Source: BOG-908 sp964247675 (GTDB lineage Bacteria > Pseudomonadota > Alphaproteobacteria > Acetobacterales > Acetobacteraceae). From it: a stretch of 64,000 bases of DNA. The stretch is taken from positions 11,607-75,606 of the forward strand of contig CAXTVW010000003.1 in assembly GCA_964247675.1 (NCBI GenBank), in the 5' to 3' direction. Every line of letters begins with the position of its first letter. The stretch's first letter is position 1. Under the pieces are notes generated by a model that was not told where the DNA came from, ran no database searches, and saw only the letters and a list, made by a program, of their open reading frames with translations. Below, piece by piece: positions 25,331 to 32,986 of this stretch. The translations under genes and the position numbers were made by a program.

Positions 25331-26312
25331 CGGGCTTGGCCTCATCGACGTGCATTCGCATTCGATGTTGCCGAGTTGGATTGACGCGACGCGTCTGCAA
25401 TGCCTGCCAGAACCACCGCTGCTTGAGGGGATGCGGATCCCAGAGTGGAACGAGAATCTGGCGATTGCAGTGATGGATGCACACAAGATCCAGTCGATGC
25501 TGCTGTCCAATCCAATCGGGACGAAAGGCTTCGATGCGGCTGTCGCTATCCCCCTCGCGCGCCGCATGAACGATGAGCTTGCCGGCATCGTCTCACGCCA
25601 CCCGAAAAGGTTCGGCGCGTTCGCCGTGCTCCCCCTGCAGGACAACGATGCCACGTTGCGGGAGCTTGAGTATGCGCTCGATGAGCTTGGGCTGGATGGC
25701 GTCTGCCTTCACAGCAGCTTTGACGGCGCCTATCCGGGCGATCCGCGCTTTTTCCCGGTCTATGAGGAACTCAATCGTCGCCGCGTGCCCGCCTTCGTCC
25801 ATCCCGTAGGCCCGGACTACGTCAAGCACATAGACCTGCCGTTTGTCCCGCCGTTCATGGAGTTCATGTTCGACAGCACGCGCGCTGCCACGAGCTTCAT
25901 CCTCTCGGGCGCGCAAGCGCGCTTCCCCGATCTCGTGTACATCGCCACACACAGCGGAGGAACACTGCCGTTCCTCGTACACCGGCTCGCGTCCCTGACG
26001 GAGCGGCTGGGCACCGGCTACGGCGGCACAATGAGCTACGCGGAATTCCGTGCAGGTGTGGCAAGCCTGTATTTCGATTTGACTGCGTCACCTACCCCGT
26101 CCTCGCTCAAATCGCTGCTTGAGGTTGCACCGCCGTCGCACATCCTGATCGGGTTTGACTATCCCATGCGCCCGGCTAGCAGTATCTCCCCCGCGCTGCG
26201 CGACCTGGACGAGAGCGGCCTGCTCAGTGGATGCAGCTCCGATGTGGCGTTCGGCAACGCCTTGCAAATCCTGCCTCGGCTTGCCGAACGGCTGAAAGTC
26301 ACTGCGGGCTGA
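25284..26312 (+). CDS. Amidohydrolase-2 family (ACMSD-like decarboxylase/hydrolase)
   Basis: 342 residues. LIDVHSHSMLP gives the HxH metal pair near residue 22, FVHPVGP the barrel His, YIATHSGGTLPF the second catalytic His, and LIGFDYPM the conserved Asp. This set matches the ACMSD/gamma-resorcylate-decarboxylase branch, which performs non-oxidative decarboxylation of aromatic or ring-opened acids. The ATG has GGAG five bases upstream and overlaps the reductase gene. Distinct from the two LigI-like paralogues at the left of the island. Confidence 0.86.
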   Translation: MLGSRRLDLAITQGISGLGLIDVHSHSMLPSWIDATRLQCLPEPPLLEGMRIPEWNENLAIAVMDAHKIQSMLLSNPIGTKGFDAAVAIPLARRMNDELAGIVSRHPKRFGAFAVLPLQDNDATLRELEYALDELGLDGVCLHSSFDGAYPGDPRFFPVYEELNRRRVPAFVHPVGPDYVKHIDLPFVPPFMEFMFDSTRAATSFILSGAQARFPDLVYIATHSGGTLPFLVHRLASLTERLGTGYGGTMSYAEFRAGVASLYFDLTASPTPSSLKSLLEVAPPSHILIGFDYPMRPASSISPALRDLDESGLLSGCSSDVAFGNALQILPRLAERLKVTAG

Positions 26313-26365
26313 CCCGTATGCAGGCTGGTCATCGCGAAAAAAGCAGACGGGGAAGGATAGATTAG

Positions 26366-27721
26366 ATGGCGCTCGCTCTGGTCCCGCAGGTTGCGGTTCA
26401 TGATACCGCCGAGACCGGTTTCAGTCCGGCTCGGGTGTTGGCAGTCGCGATATGCGTGGTGATCTGTCTGCTCGACGGGTACGACAGCCAGTCCGTCGCG
26501 GTGACGGCCGCTTGGATTGTCCGTGATCTGGGCCTTTCGCCCAGGGACCTGGGCCTCCTGTTTGGCGTGCACACGCTGGGGCTGGCGATCGGATCGCTAT
26601 GCCTGGCACCCTGGGCCGACAAGGTGGGCCGGCGGCCTATAATCGTGATAGGGCTCGCTGTTCTGACTATCGCGATGTATTTGGCGGCAAACGTTACGAC
26701 GATGCAGGAATTCATCTACGTTCGCATTGTCACCGGCATCGGCGTTGGAACCTTGCTTGCCAGCGTCAACACGCTGGTAGCCGAACATGCCTCACTTAAA
26801 TGGCGCAATTTTGCCATCTCCACGTTCGTGATCGCGTTCCCCATCGGGTCTGGACTCGCGGGGGTAGCCGTTCCGCCGCTCGTGGCCACGCACGGCTGGC
26901 GCTCGGTCTATGTCCTCGGAGCCATCATCTCTCTGGTACTCATCCCAACGTTCCTGGTGCTTGTACCTGAGTCGATGAGCTTTCTTGCAAGCCGGCAACC
27001 TCAGTCCGCCCTGAGCCGCCTCAATAGAGTTCGGAAAACGTTCGGATTGGAGCTTCTCGCCGAATTGCCGCAGAAGCCCGCATTACAGAACAAGACGGCT
27101 TATCGTGCGATCTTCCAGAGTGGAATGGCCGAGACGACAATCTGGGTGTGGGTAACCTTCGCCATGTTTGAGACCTCGACGTATTTCATCCTGAGCTGGA
27201 CGACGTCTATCCTTGGCCATGCTGGTCTTGGCGACACGCAAGCGGTTTATGGGTCGGTTTTGCTGACCGCAGGCGGAGCGCTCGGCGGCCTTGTTGTCGG
27301 CGCCGCGGCAACCCGCTGGAGCGCGCCAAAGCTGACCTCCGCGTTCATGGTGCTGTCTTTTGTGGCTTTCGCGACCTGGGCGATACTGCCAAACTCCGCG
27401 CCGCTGTTGCTGACTGCCGCCTTTGTGACCGGTTTCTTCGTCTTTGGTGGCTCAGTGGGAAAGTTCACTATCGTGGCCGCCGTCTATCCGGCATCGATGC
27501 GCGTTACGGGCCTTGGCGTCGCGCTCGGCGTCGGACGGTTAGGCGCGTCTCTCGGCCCTTATACCGCCGGCGTGCTCCTCTCACTGGGATGGCATCGGGC
27601 GCCGCTTCTCCTTCTGCTGGGATCGCCACTGTTATTGGCCGCGTCAGCAGTGGAACGCATACGCCGGCTCCTGCTGAAGCGTGCGGATCACCAGCCAGTG
27701 GACCGCACAAGCGCGGCGTGA
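26366..27721 (+). CDS. MFS transporter, aromatic acid:H+ symporter (AAHS) family
   Basis: 451 residues, 12 TM. CLLDGYDSQSVAVTAAWI is the AAHS signature with conserved D-G-x-D, followed by LAPWADKVGRRPIIVIG (motif A). Known members PcaK and BenK import protocatechuate, 4-hydroxybenzoate and benzoate. Last gene of the aldolase operon, 53 bp after the amidohydrolase. This is the strongest single indication that the island's substrate is an aromatic acid. Confidence 0.9.
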   Translation: MALALVPQVAVHDTAETGFSPARVLAVAICVVICLLDGYDSQSVAVTAAWIVRDLGLSPRDLGLLFGVHTLGLAIGSLCLAPWADKVGRRPIIVIGLAVLTIAMYLAANVTTMQEFIYVRIVTGIGVGTLLASVNTLVAEHASLKWRNFAISTFVIAFPIGSGLAGVAVPPLVATHGWRSVYVLGAIISLVLIPTFLVLVPESMSFLASRQPQSALSRLNRVRKTFGLELLAELPQKPALQNKTAYRAIFQSGMAETTIWVWVTFAMFETSTYFILSWTTSILGHAGLGDTQAVYGSVLLTAGGALGGLVVGAAATRWSAPKLTSAFMVLSFVAFATWAILPNSAPLLLTAAFVTGFFVFGGSVGKFTIVAAVYPASMRVTGLGVALGVGRLGASLGPYTAGVLLSLGWHRAPLLLLLGSPLLLAASAVERIRRLLLKRADHQPVDRTSAA

Positions 27722-27764
27722 TCTCCGCAAGGCGCTCCCGCCTGGTAGCGCGTCGCGTGATGTC

Positions 27765-27788
27765 GCTGTCCCGCCGGTCAGGGACAGC
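27765..27788. promoter_or_regulatory. Island palindrome, site 4
   Basis: GCTGTCCC-N8-GGGACAGC, a perfect 8-bp dyad, 53 bp upstream of the first VOC gene. No T-run follows, which argues against a terminator. Confidence 0.65.
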
Positions 27789-27828
27789 GCTTCCGGCCAG
27801 CCCCGCATACGCTTGCCATAGTATTGTT

Positions 27829-28461
27829 TCCGGAGGACAACATGGCTGATCTACCCGTACTCGAGCTGGCCAAGCCTTCTACATCTACGGCCGAAGCAGG
27901 GCTGACGCCTCTGATGCTCAATCATGCCGCGTGGGTAACGCACGATGTGGAAGCGACGGCAAATTTCTACACGCGCGTCATGGGCATGGAGCTGGCCAGC
28001 ACGATCTATGATGACAGCGTGCCTTCGACCGGCGATGCCTTTCCCTACTTCCACATCTTCTTCAGCATGCAGGACGGATCGACCATCGCCTTCTTCGAGG
28101 CGCCGGGGCTGCCTGTCCGGGCTGAGTCGACGCATCCCGCCTACGACATCTTCGATCACATCGCACTTCAGGCGACCGACCGGGGCGAGGTGGACCGCTG
28201 GGCCGACTGGCTAAGACAGAACGGCGTAAGCCTGATCGGCCCGACCGACCACAAGGGTATGATTTACAGCATCTACTTCCATGATCCGAACGGCATCCGC
28301 CTGGAGATAACCGCGCCGCTGGATCCTGACTGGAACAAGCACACCACGCAGGGCTATGCCGACCTCAAGATGTGGTGCGACGCCAAGAAGAAGGCGGTGG
28401 CGGAGGGCAAGGATGTTGCCACTGAAATGGTGACGCTGATCCGCAAGCAACGTCAGCGATA
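27829..28461 (+). repeat. Direct repeat, copy 1 (633 bp, VOC gene)
   Basis: Identical to the segment starting 7194 bp further right. Identity begins 13 bp before the ATG and ends 10 bp before the stop; flanks on both sides differ, while the palindrome and its surroundings upstream are only partly conserved. Confidence 0.9.
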
Positions 28462-28471
28462 CGATCATTAA
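27842..28471 (+). CDS. VOC-family protein, putative extradiol ring-cleavage dioxygenase (copy 1)
   Basis: 209 residues, one pair of beta-alpha-beta-beta-beta modules. H28 (MLNHAAW), H106 (IFDHIAL) and E155 (GIRLEI in HDPNGIRLEIT) are spaced as the two-His-one-carboxylate iron site of type I extradiol dioxygenases. At one domain it is shorter than most catechol 2,3-dioxygenases. It starts at the ATG behind GGAGG. DNA is identical to the second copy except at the extreme ends, so the protein differs only in its last residues. It is followed by a cupin gene. Isomerase or glyoxalase roles remain possible. Confidence 0.85.
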   Translation: MADLPVLELAKPSTSTAEAGLTPLMLNHAAWVTHDVEATANFYTRVMGMELASTIYDDSVPSTGDAFPYFHIFFSMQDGSTIAFFEAPGLPVRAESTHPAYDIFDHIALQATDRGEVDRWADWLRQNGVSLIGPTDHKGMIYSIYFHDPNGIRLEITAPLDPDWNKHTTQGYADLKMWCDAKKKAVAEGKDVATEMVTLIRKQRQRYDH

Positions 28472-28507
28472 GCAGGCGGCGGAGCGCATCTCCGCACGTC
28501 AGGCCAA

Positions 28508-28542
28508 GCCGGGCTACGCGCGTTGACACGCCGGAGCCCGGC
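28508..28542 (+). terminator. Stem-loop after VOC copy 1
   Basis: GCCGGGCT pairs with AGCCCGGC across a 19-nt loop, 36 bp beyond the stop. There is no U-tract, so termination efficiency is uncertain. Confidence 0.45.
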
Positions 28543-28625
28543 ACGCGTTGTAGGGCTGAGCCGGAGCCTGGCTTAGGGCTTGGGTGCGGCACCTATGTCA
28601 AGCTGCACCGAAGGAGTAGCGACGA

Positions 28626-29399
28626 ATGATAGTCTATGGTCTTCAGGCCACCTCACAAGCAACCCGCCGTTTGGTCACTTTGGATGGCGCAAGTTGGGAA
28701 AAGTCCGACTACATCGTACCGGTGAGCGGCGAGAAGGTGGCGCCTGGCGCTTTCCTGATCGAGCAGCATCCCGGCTCAGTCATCCCGGCGCATTTTCACC
28801 GCGAGAACCAATTCCAGATATTCGTGAATGGATCAGGCCGGATCGGCGGCCACGACGTCTCTGCCGTCACCGTTCACTACGCAGGCGCTTGCACCGGATA
28901 TGGTCCGATCGTCGCTGGCGAGAACGGCCTTGCCTACCTGACGCTACGCGCCGCGCATGATGTCGGGGCAATCCTGTTGAGCAATTCGAAGCCACCCAAG
29001 GGTCCGCGCCGCGGCGCAACTGTAGGGCCCATTCAAGTCCCCGTTCCGGCAGCGCTCGGCGAAACCACTGGCGTGATAGAACGCGAGCTGATCGCTCCTA
29101 CGGAAGAAGGCCTGTCCGCGGCTCTCGTGGTTATCGGGAAAGGGGAGCAGCTACCTGGCGCTGCCAGTCTCGGGCAAGGCCGCTTCATCGTGGTTGTCGC
29201 CGGCTCGATCACCACGCCTGAGGCGACGTTGACACGGCTCGAATCATTCTACATCGATTCCGAGGCGGCCTGGCCAGATGTTGTGGCAGGCGAGAGTGGT
29301 GCCGCTGTCCTGAACCTTGCTGTCCCACCGAGGGACCCTCGCTACTCGCAAGCCTTGGCAGACTTCAAGGTAACGGTCGCCTCGCAAGCCACGCAGTGA
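28626..29399 (+). CDS. Cupin-domain protein
   Basis: 257 residues. The N-terminal half has a cupin core: SVIPAHFHRENQFQIFVNG with candidate metal ligands H-x-H-x3-(E)NQ. The second half is a degenerate cupin without the His cluster. Such small cupins in catabolic clusters act as dioxygenases, isomerases or auxiliary proteins; this one is not assigned. It follows VOC copy 1 after a stem-loop and has its own ribosome site region (GAAGGAGTAGCG). Confidence 0.75.
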   Translation: MIVYGLQATSQATRRLVTLDGASWEKSDYIVPVSGEKVAPGAFLIEQHPGSVIPAHFHRENQFQIFVNGSGRIGGHDVSAVTVHYAGACTGYGPIVAGENGLAYLTLRAAHDVGAILLSNSKPPKGPRRGATVGPIQVPVPAALGETTGVIERELIAPTEEGLSAALVVIGKGEQLPGAASLGQGRFIVVVAGSITTPEATLTRLESFYIDSEAAWPDVVAGESGAAVLNLAVPPRDPRYSQALADFKVTVASQATQ

Positions 29400-29456
29400 T
29401 TTTATCGCCGCCCTGAGGCTGGCGCAAAGCGGCCCTGACTGCTGCTGAACGGACAA

Positions 29457-30506
29457 TCAGCAGCAGCTGCAGCCGTGCTCAGAGTTCGCGGCGCTGCCGC
29501 CCTCCGGCGCATCTGCGCAAAGATGGTGCAGCCGGAACAGTTCGACGGCATTCGTGCTGAAGATGCGCTTCTTGGCTTCGTCGGGAATAGCCGCATTGCG
29601 AACATGATCGACGGCAAGCGCCACGATCGTCTCCGGATTGCCAAGCGGATAATCCGATCCGAGCATCACTTGGCTGCTGCCAATGATCCTCGCGGTTAAT
29701 TCCACCTCAAGGCTGGACTGCCACATCGCAGGTGCCGTGTCTACAAACACGCGCTTCAACAGGTCAGGGTAATCGTGGTCCGGGACGTTCAGATAGCCTT
29801 GCGCGGCGAAGAACAGCCGCCGGATGGCGATCGGCAGCAATCCACCGAGATGGCCGAAGCACATCTGCAAGTCGGGCAAGTCGGTGAAGGTGCCGTTATA
29901 CATGAGGTTGGCTATACCGAGAGTCATGTCGGTCGGCTTGCCGATAGTCCGGTCCAGGGCCCATTTGTCCATGCCCGGAAGCGGCCCGCTCCAACTCGGG
30001 TGCACGAACACCGGCAGACGAGCATCTGCGGCAACGGCAAGGAACCTTCTGAAGGCGACGTTGTCGGGATACCGGCCGCGATGTGTTGTGGTCATGTTCA
30101 GCGCGCACAGGCCGAGGTCTCGGGCACGCGATATTTCCTCCTCCATCGCATCACCGCCGTCAGGCGGGACCGAGATCATCCCTGAGAAGCGATCGGGCCG
30201 CTTCGCCACGACCTCAGCAGTGGCATCGTTGATGACGCGGGCGGCGGGTATCGTCATCCAATCCTGATAGCAAGCCGAGGAAAGGATGGCGTGGTCGACG
30301 CCAGCTGCATCCATAATCCGCAACTGCTCGTCGATGTTGGACCAGAAGAAGGGATCAATCGCCGGCGCAGATATTGTTCCTGTAGCCGTATCACGTCCGG
30401 CCACCCTGCCGTTCTTCCACACCGCCTCGATATCCGGCGGCAACAGCGTGTCGATTTCGTCAAAATACTGCATCGGGATGAAATGGTGGTGAACGTCGAT
30501 GATCAT
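29457..30506 (-). CDS. Amidohydrolase-2 family (ACMSD-like) with Cys-rich tail
   Basis: 349 residues. MIIDVHHHFIP supplies the HxH pair, PVFVHPSWSG the barrel His, MCFGHLGGLLP the second His and LGSDYPLGN the catalytic Asp: all ligands of the ACMSD-type decarboxylase branch. The C-terminus carries an unusual GCSCC end after an EHG stretch, not part of the barrel. The ATG with GAGGG seven bases upstream is used; a longer start is seven codons earlier. It is divergent from the CoA-transferase operon with a palindrome site between. Confidence 0.86.
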   Translation of the reverse strand: MIIDVHHHFIPMQYFDEIDTLLPPDIEAVWKNGRVAGRDTATGTISAPAIDPFFWSNIDEQLRIMDAAGVDHAILSSACYQDWMTIPAARVINDATAEVVAKRPDRFSGMISVPPDGGDAMEEEISRARDLGLCALNMTTTHRGRYPDNVAFRRFLAVAADARLPVFVHPSWSGPLPGMDKWALDRTIGKPTDMTLGIANLMYNGTFTDLPDLQMCFGHLGGLLPIAIRRLFFAAQGYLNVPDHDYPDLLKRVFVDTAPAMWQSSLEVELTARIIGSSQVMLGSDYPLGNPETIVALAVDHVRNAAIPDEAKKRIFSTNAVELFRLHHLCADAPEGGSAANSEHGCSCC

Positions 30507-30579
30507 CTCGGCACCCTCAGGCATCATTGGAATATTAGCGCTGCTAGATTACGTCGTAGGACTTCACTTGTAGGCAGGA

Positions 30580-30599
30580 TGTCCCCCATCTTAGGGACA
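30580..30599. promoter_or_regulatory. Island palindrome, site 5 (divergent promoter)
   Basis: TGTCCC-N8-GGGACA, perfect, between an amidohydrolase start 73 bp to the left (minus strand) and the CoA-transferase start 206 bp to the right. A hairpin terminator is not expected between two divergent starts, so it is most simply a protein-binding site. Confidence 0.7.
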
Positions 30600-30805
30600 A
30601 ACGCGTTATTCACGTTTGCTATAGGGTGCTGCTCTAGCGTTGGAGCGTGTTGCTAAGTGTATGCCATAGGAAGCACAGCTAGCGAAGGTCAAACTCGCAC
30701 CAATGGCGCATATTGCCGCATGCACCAGCGTCATAGTTTGCGTAATGAGGATTTTCGGGAGATCCGGCCGTTTCGGGCAGGCGACGCTACCGCCGGCGGC
30801 ATACG

Positions 30806-32020
30806 ATGAGCGGCAAGACTGACCAGGCGCCATTCGGCGGCGTGCGCGTACTCGAACTGGGGCATTACGTGGCTGCCCCTTTCGCGACGCGCTTGCTCGC
30901 TGATCTTGGCGCCGAGGTGATCAAGGTGGAGCCGCCTGGCGGCGATCCCGTGCGGCAATGGGGTGCACGCTACAAGGGCTCATCACCGTGGTGGAGTGTG
31001 CACGCCCGCAACAAACACTGCATAAGCCTGGATCTCAAGAAACCACAGGCATCAGGCGTTCTGCTCGATCTCGTCGGCCACTGTGATGTGCTCGTGGAGA
31101 ATTTTCGTCCAGGCCAACTGGACCGGATGGGCCTGGGCGAACGCGAGTTAAGGCAGGTGCGCCCCGACCTGGTGATCGCCCGTATCTCCGGCTACGGCCA
31201 GGATGGGCCGGATCGGGACAAGGCTGCGTTCGGCGTCATCGGCGAAGCCGTCGGAGGTTTGCGGTATCTGACCGACCACTCTCCGGGTGTGTCGGATCTG
31301 CCGCCGGTTCGCGTCGGCGTAAGTCTGGGTGACTCCCTGGCAGGTATCTACGCGGCGTTCGGCGTCGCAGCGGCGCTGTTCCGGCGTGAGAAAAACGGTT
31401 TGGGAGGAGACATAGACGTAGCGCTCACAGAAGCAGTGTTCAGCGTGCTTGAAGGCGCTTTGCCGGAGTATGGTACTCTCGGAACCGTCCGCCATCCCAC
31501 AGGAGGCGGCATCGCAACGGCGGCCCCCTCGGATGCCTACCGTTCGCAAGATGGCGATTGGATGCTGATCGCCGCCAACTCCGATCCTCTGTTCCGAAAA
31601 CTGTCAGCATTGATGGGTCGTCCAGAACTGGAAACAGACTCGCGCTTCGCGGGAAACCAGGCGCGCGTCGCACACAGGACAGCTCTAGATGCGCTCATCA
31701 GCGACTGGACGGGCAGCCTGGGCACTGCGCATCTGGAGGATGCGCTGCGGAAAGCCGACATCCCCCACACAAAGGTGTTCACGATCGCGGATTGTGCCGA
31801 CGACGCGCAGTTCCGGTTTCGCAGCATGGTTCAGCAAGTGGAGGACCCTTTGCTGGGGCCCATCCTTCATCCAGGTATAGTACCCCGCGTGGACGGCAAT
31901 CCCGCGGCACCCCGCTGGACTGGCCCGGCAGTCGGCGCCGACAATGTCGCTGTGTTGCAGATGGTCCTTGGCTACACCGCCGAACGCATCGCCGGTTTGC
32001 AAAAGGAGGGTGTCCTATGA
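30806..32020 (+). CDS. Family III CoA-transferase (CaiB/BaiF)
   Basis: 404 residues. VRVLELGHYVAAPFATRLLADLG, EVIKVEPPGGDPVR and the pattern SLGDSLAGIYAAFG (containing the catalytic Asp that forms the acyl anhydride) define the family. It transfers CoA between carboxylic acids, for example from succinyl-CoA to an itaconate- or aryl-type acid. Its stop overlaps the HMG-CoA-lyase-like gene by 4 bp, and an aconitase-like gene follows: activation, hydration and cleavage of a dicarboxylate would fit. Confidence 0.9.
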   Translation: MSGKTDQAPFGGVRVLELGHYVAAPFATRLLADLGAEVIKVEPPGGDPVRQWGARYKGSSPWWSVHARNKHCISLDLKKPQASGVLLDLVGHCDVLVENFRPGQLDRMGLGERELRQVRPDLVIARISGYGQDGPDRDKAAFGVIGEAVGGLRYLTDHSPGVSDLPPVRVGVSLGDSLAGIYAAFGVAAALFRREKNGLGGDIDVALTEAVFSVLEGALPEYGTLGTVRHPTGGGIATAAPSDAYRSQDGDWMLIAANSDPLFRKLSALMGRPELETDSRFAGNQARVAHRTALDALISDWTGSLGTAHLEDALRKADIPHTKVFTIADCADDAQFRFRSMVQQVEDPLLGPILHPGIVPRVDGNPAAPRWTGPAVGADNVAVLQMVLGYTAERIAGLQKEGVL

Positions 32021-32919
32021 CGAGGACAGCGACCCTGGTCGAAGTCGCACCACGTGACGGCTTCCAACCAATCGGTCCGTTCATCGAAACCGATGATAAG
32101 GTGGCGTTTGTTACCGCCGCGTATGCTGCTGGCCTGCGTAGGATCGAGATCGGATCTTTCGCAAGCCCGACTGCCATTCCACAATTGCGCGACACCGCCG
32201 AAGTGATGCGCCGTACCGCGACGCTCGAAGGGCTCGACGCGCAGGTGCTGGTCCCCAACGCTCGCGGTGTGGAGTTGGCGCTAAAAGCAGGAGCGCGGCA
32301 TCTCGTCTATGTCATCTCCATGTCGGAGGCACACAGCCGGTCTAACGTTCGCCGTGACATCGAGACTGCAATGCGAGAATATCGTGCGGTGGTGCAAGCC
32401 CTGCCCGCTGGTATTGCGGTGCGGCTGAATCTGGCGACCGCCTTTGACTGCCCGTTTGAAGGCGTTGTCGATCACAGCGTGGTAGTTGAGCGTCTGGCGT
32501 ATCTTATAGACTGTCGACCGGACGTAGAAGTCGGCTTGTGCGACACCACCGGCCGCGCCAACCCGGACCAGGTTGCCTTCCTGGCGGAGGTTTGTCTAAC
32601 GCGCTGGGGACAACAGACACACTGGGTATTCCACGGACATGACACTTACGGGCTCGGACTGGCCAACATAGCCGCCGCTTGGCGTGCCGGCATCTCCGGC
32701 TTCGACGCTGCCTTTGGTGGACTGGGTGGCTGTCCCTTCGCGCCAGGTGCTACGGGCAACACCGCGACAGAAGACGTCCTCTGGATGTTCAGTCGGATGG
32801 GCGTGCGAACCGGAGTGGACCTTGATGCCGTGGTGCGTCTCGCCACCCGCGCCGCAGCACTGCCGGGTGCCGCACCGGGCGGCCGCGTAAGGGCAGCCCT
32901 TACCGCTGCAATTGCCTGA
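32017..32919 (+). CDS. HMG-CoA lyase-family (DRE-TIM) enzyme
   Basis: 300 residues. EVAPRDGFQ is the DRE-TIM start, FHGHDTYGLGLANIAAA carries metal-binding His residues, and GGLGGCPFAPGATGN is the HMGL signature with the catalytic Cys. Members cleave 3-hydroxy-acyl-CoAs such as HMG-CoA or citramalyl-like thioesters into acetyl-CoA plus a keto acid. Coupled by ATGA overlap with the CoA-transferase, so it probably cleaves the thioester that enzyme makes. AAAGGAGGG precedes the start. Confidence 0.9.
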   Translation: MTRTATLVEVAPRDGFQPIGPFIETDDKVAFVTAAYAAGLRRIEIGSFASPTAIPQLRDTAEVMRRTATLEGLDAQVLVPNARGVELALKAGARHLVYVISMSEAHSRSNVRRDIETAMREYRAVVQALPAGIAVRLNLATAFDCPFEGVVDHSVVVERLAYLIDCRPDVEVGLCDTTGRANPDQVAFLAEVCLTRWGQQTHWVFHGHDTYGLGLANIAAAWRAGISGFDAAFGGLGGCPFAPGATGNTATEDVLWMFSRMGVRTGVDLDAVVRLATRAAALPGAAPGGRVRAALTAAIA

Positions 32920-32986
32920 GCGCCTACGTTCATGGACGATCACGCAATCCGCCTGACAAAGGCGCCAATTTTGAGCTTGCACGACT

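Noticed and set aside
27765..27788. Palindrome upstream of VOC copy 1 as a transcription terminator of the MFS gene
   Set aside because: No T-run follows, the same dyad is found between divergent genes at 30580, and the loop sequence is not conserved; an operator explains all copies better.
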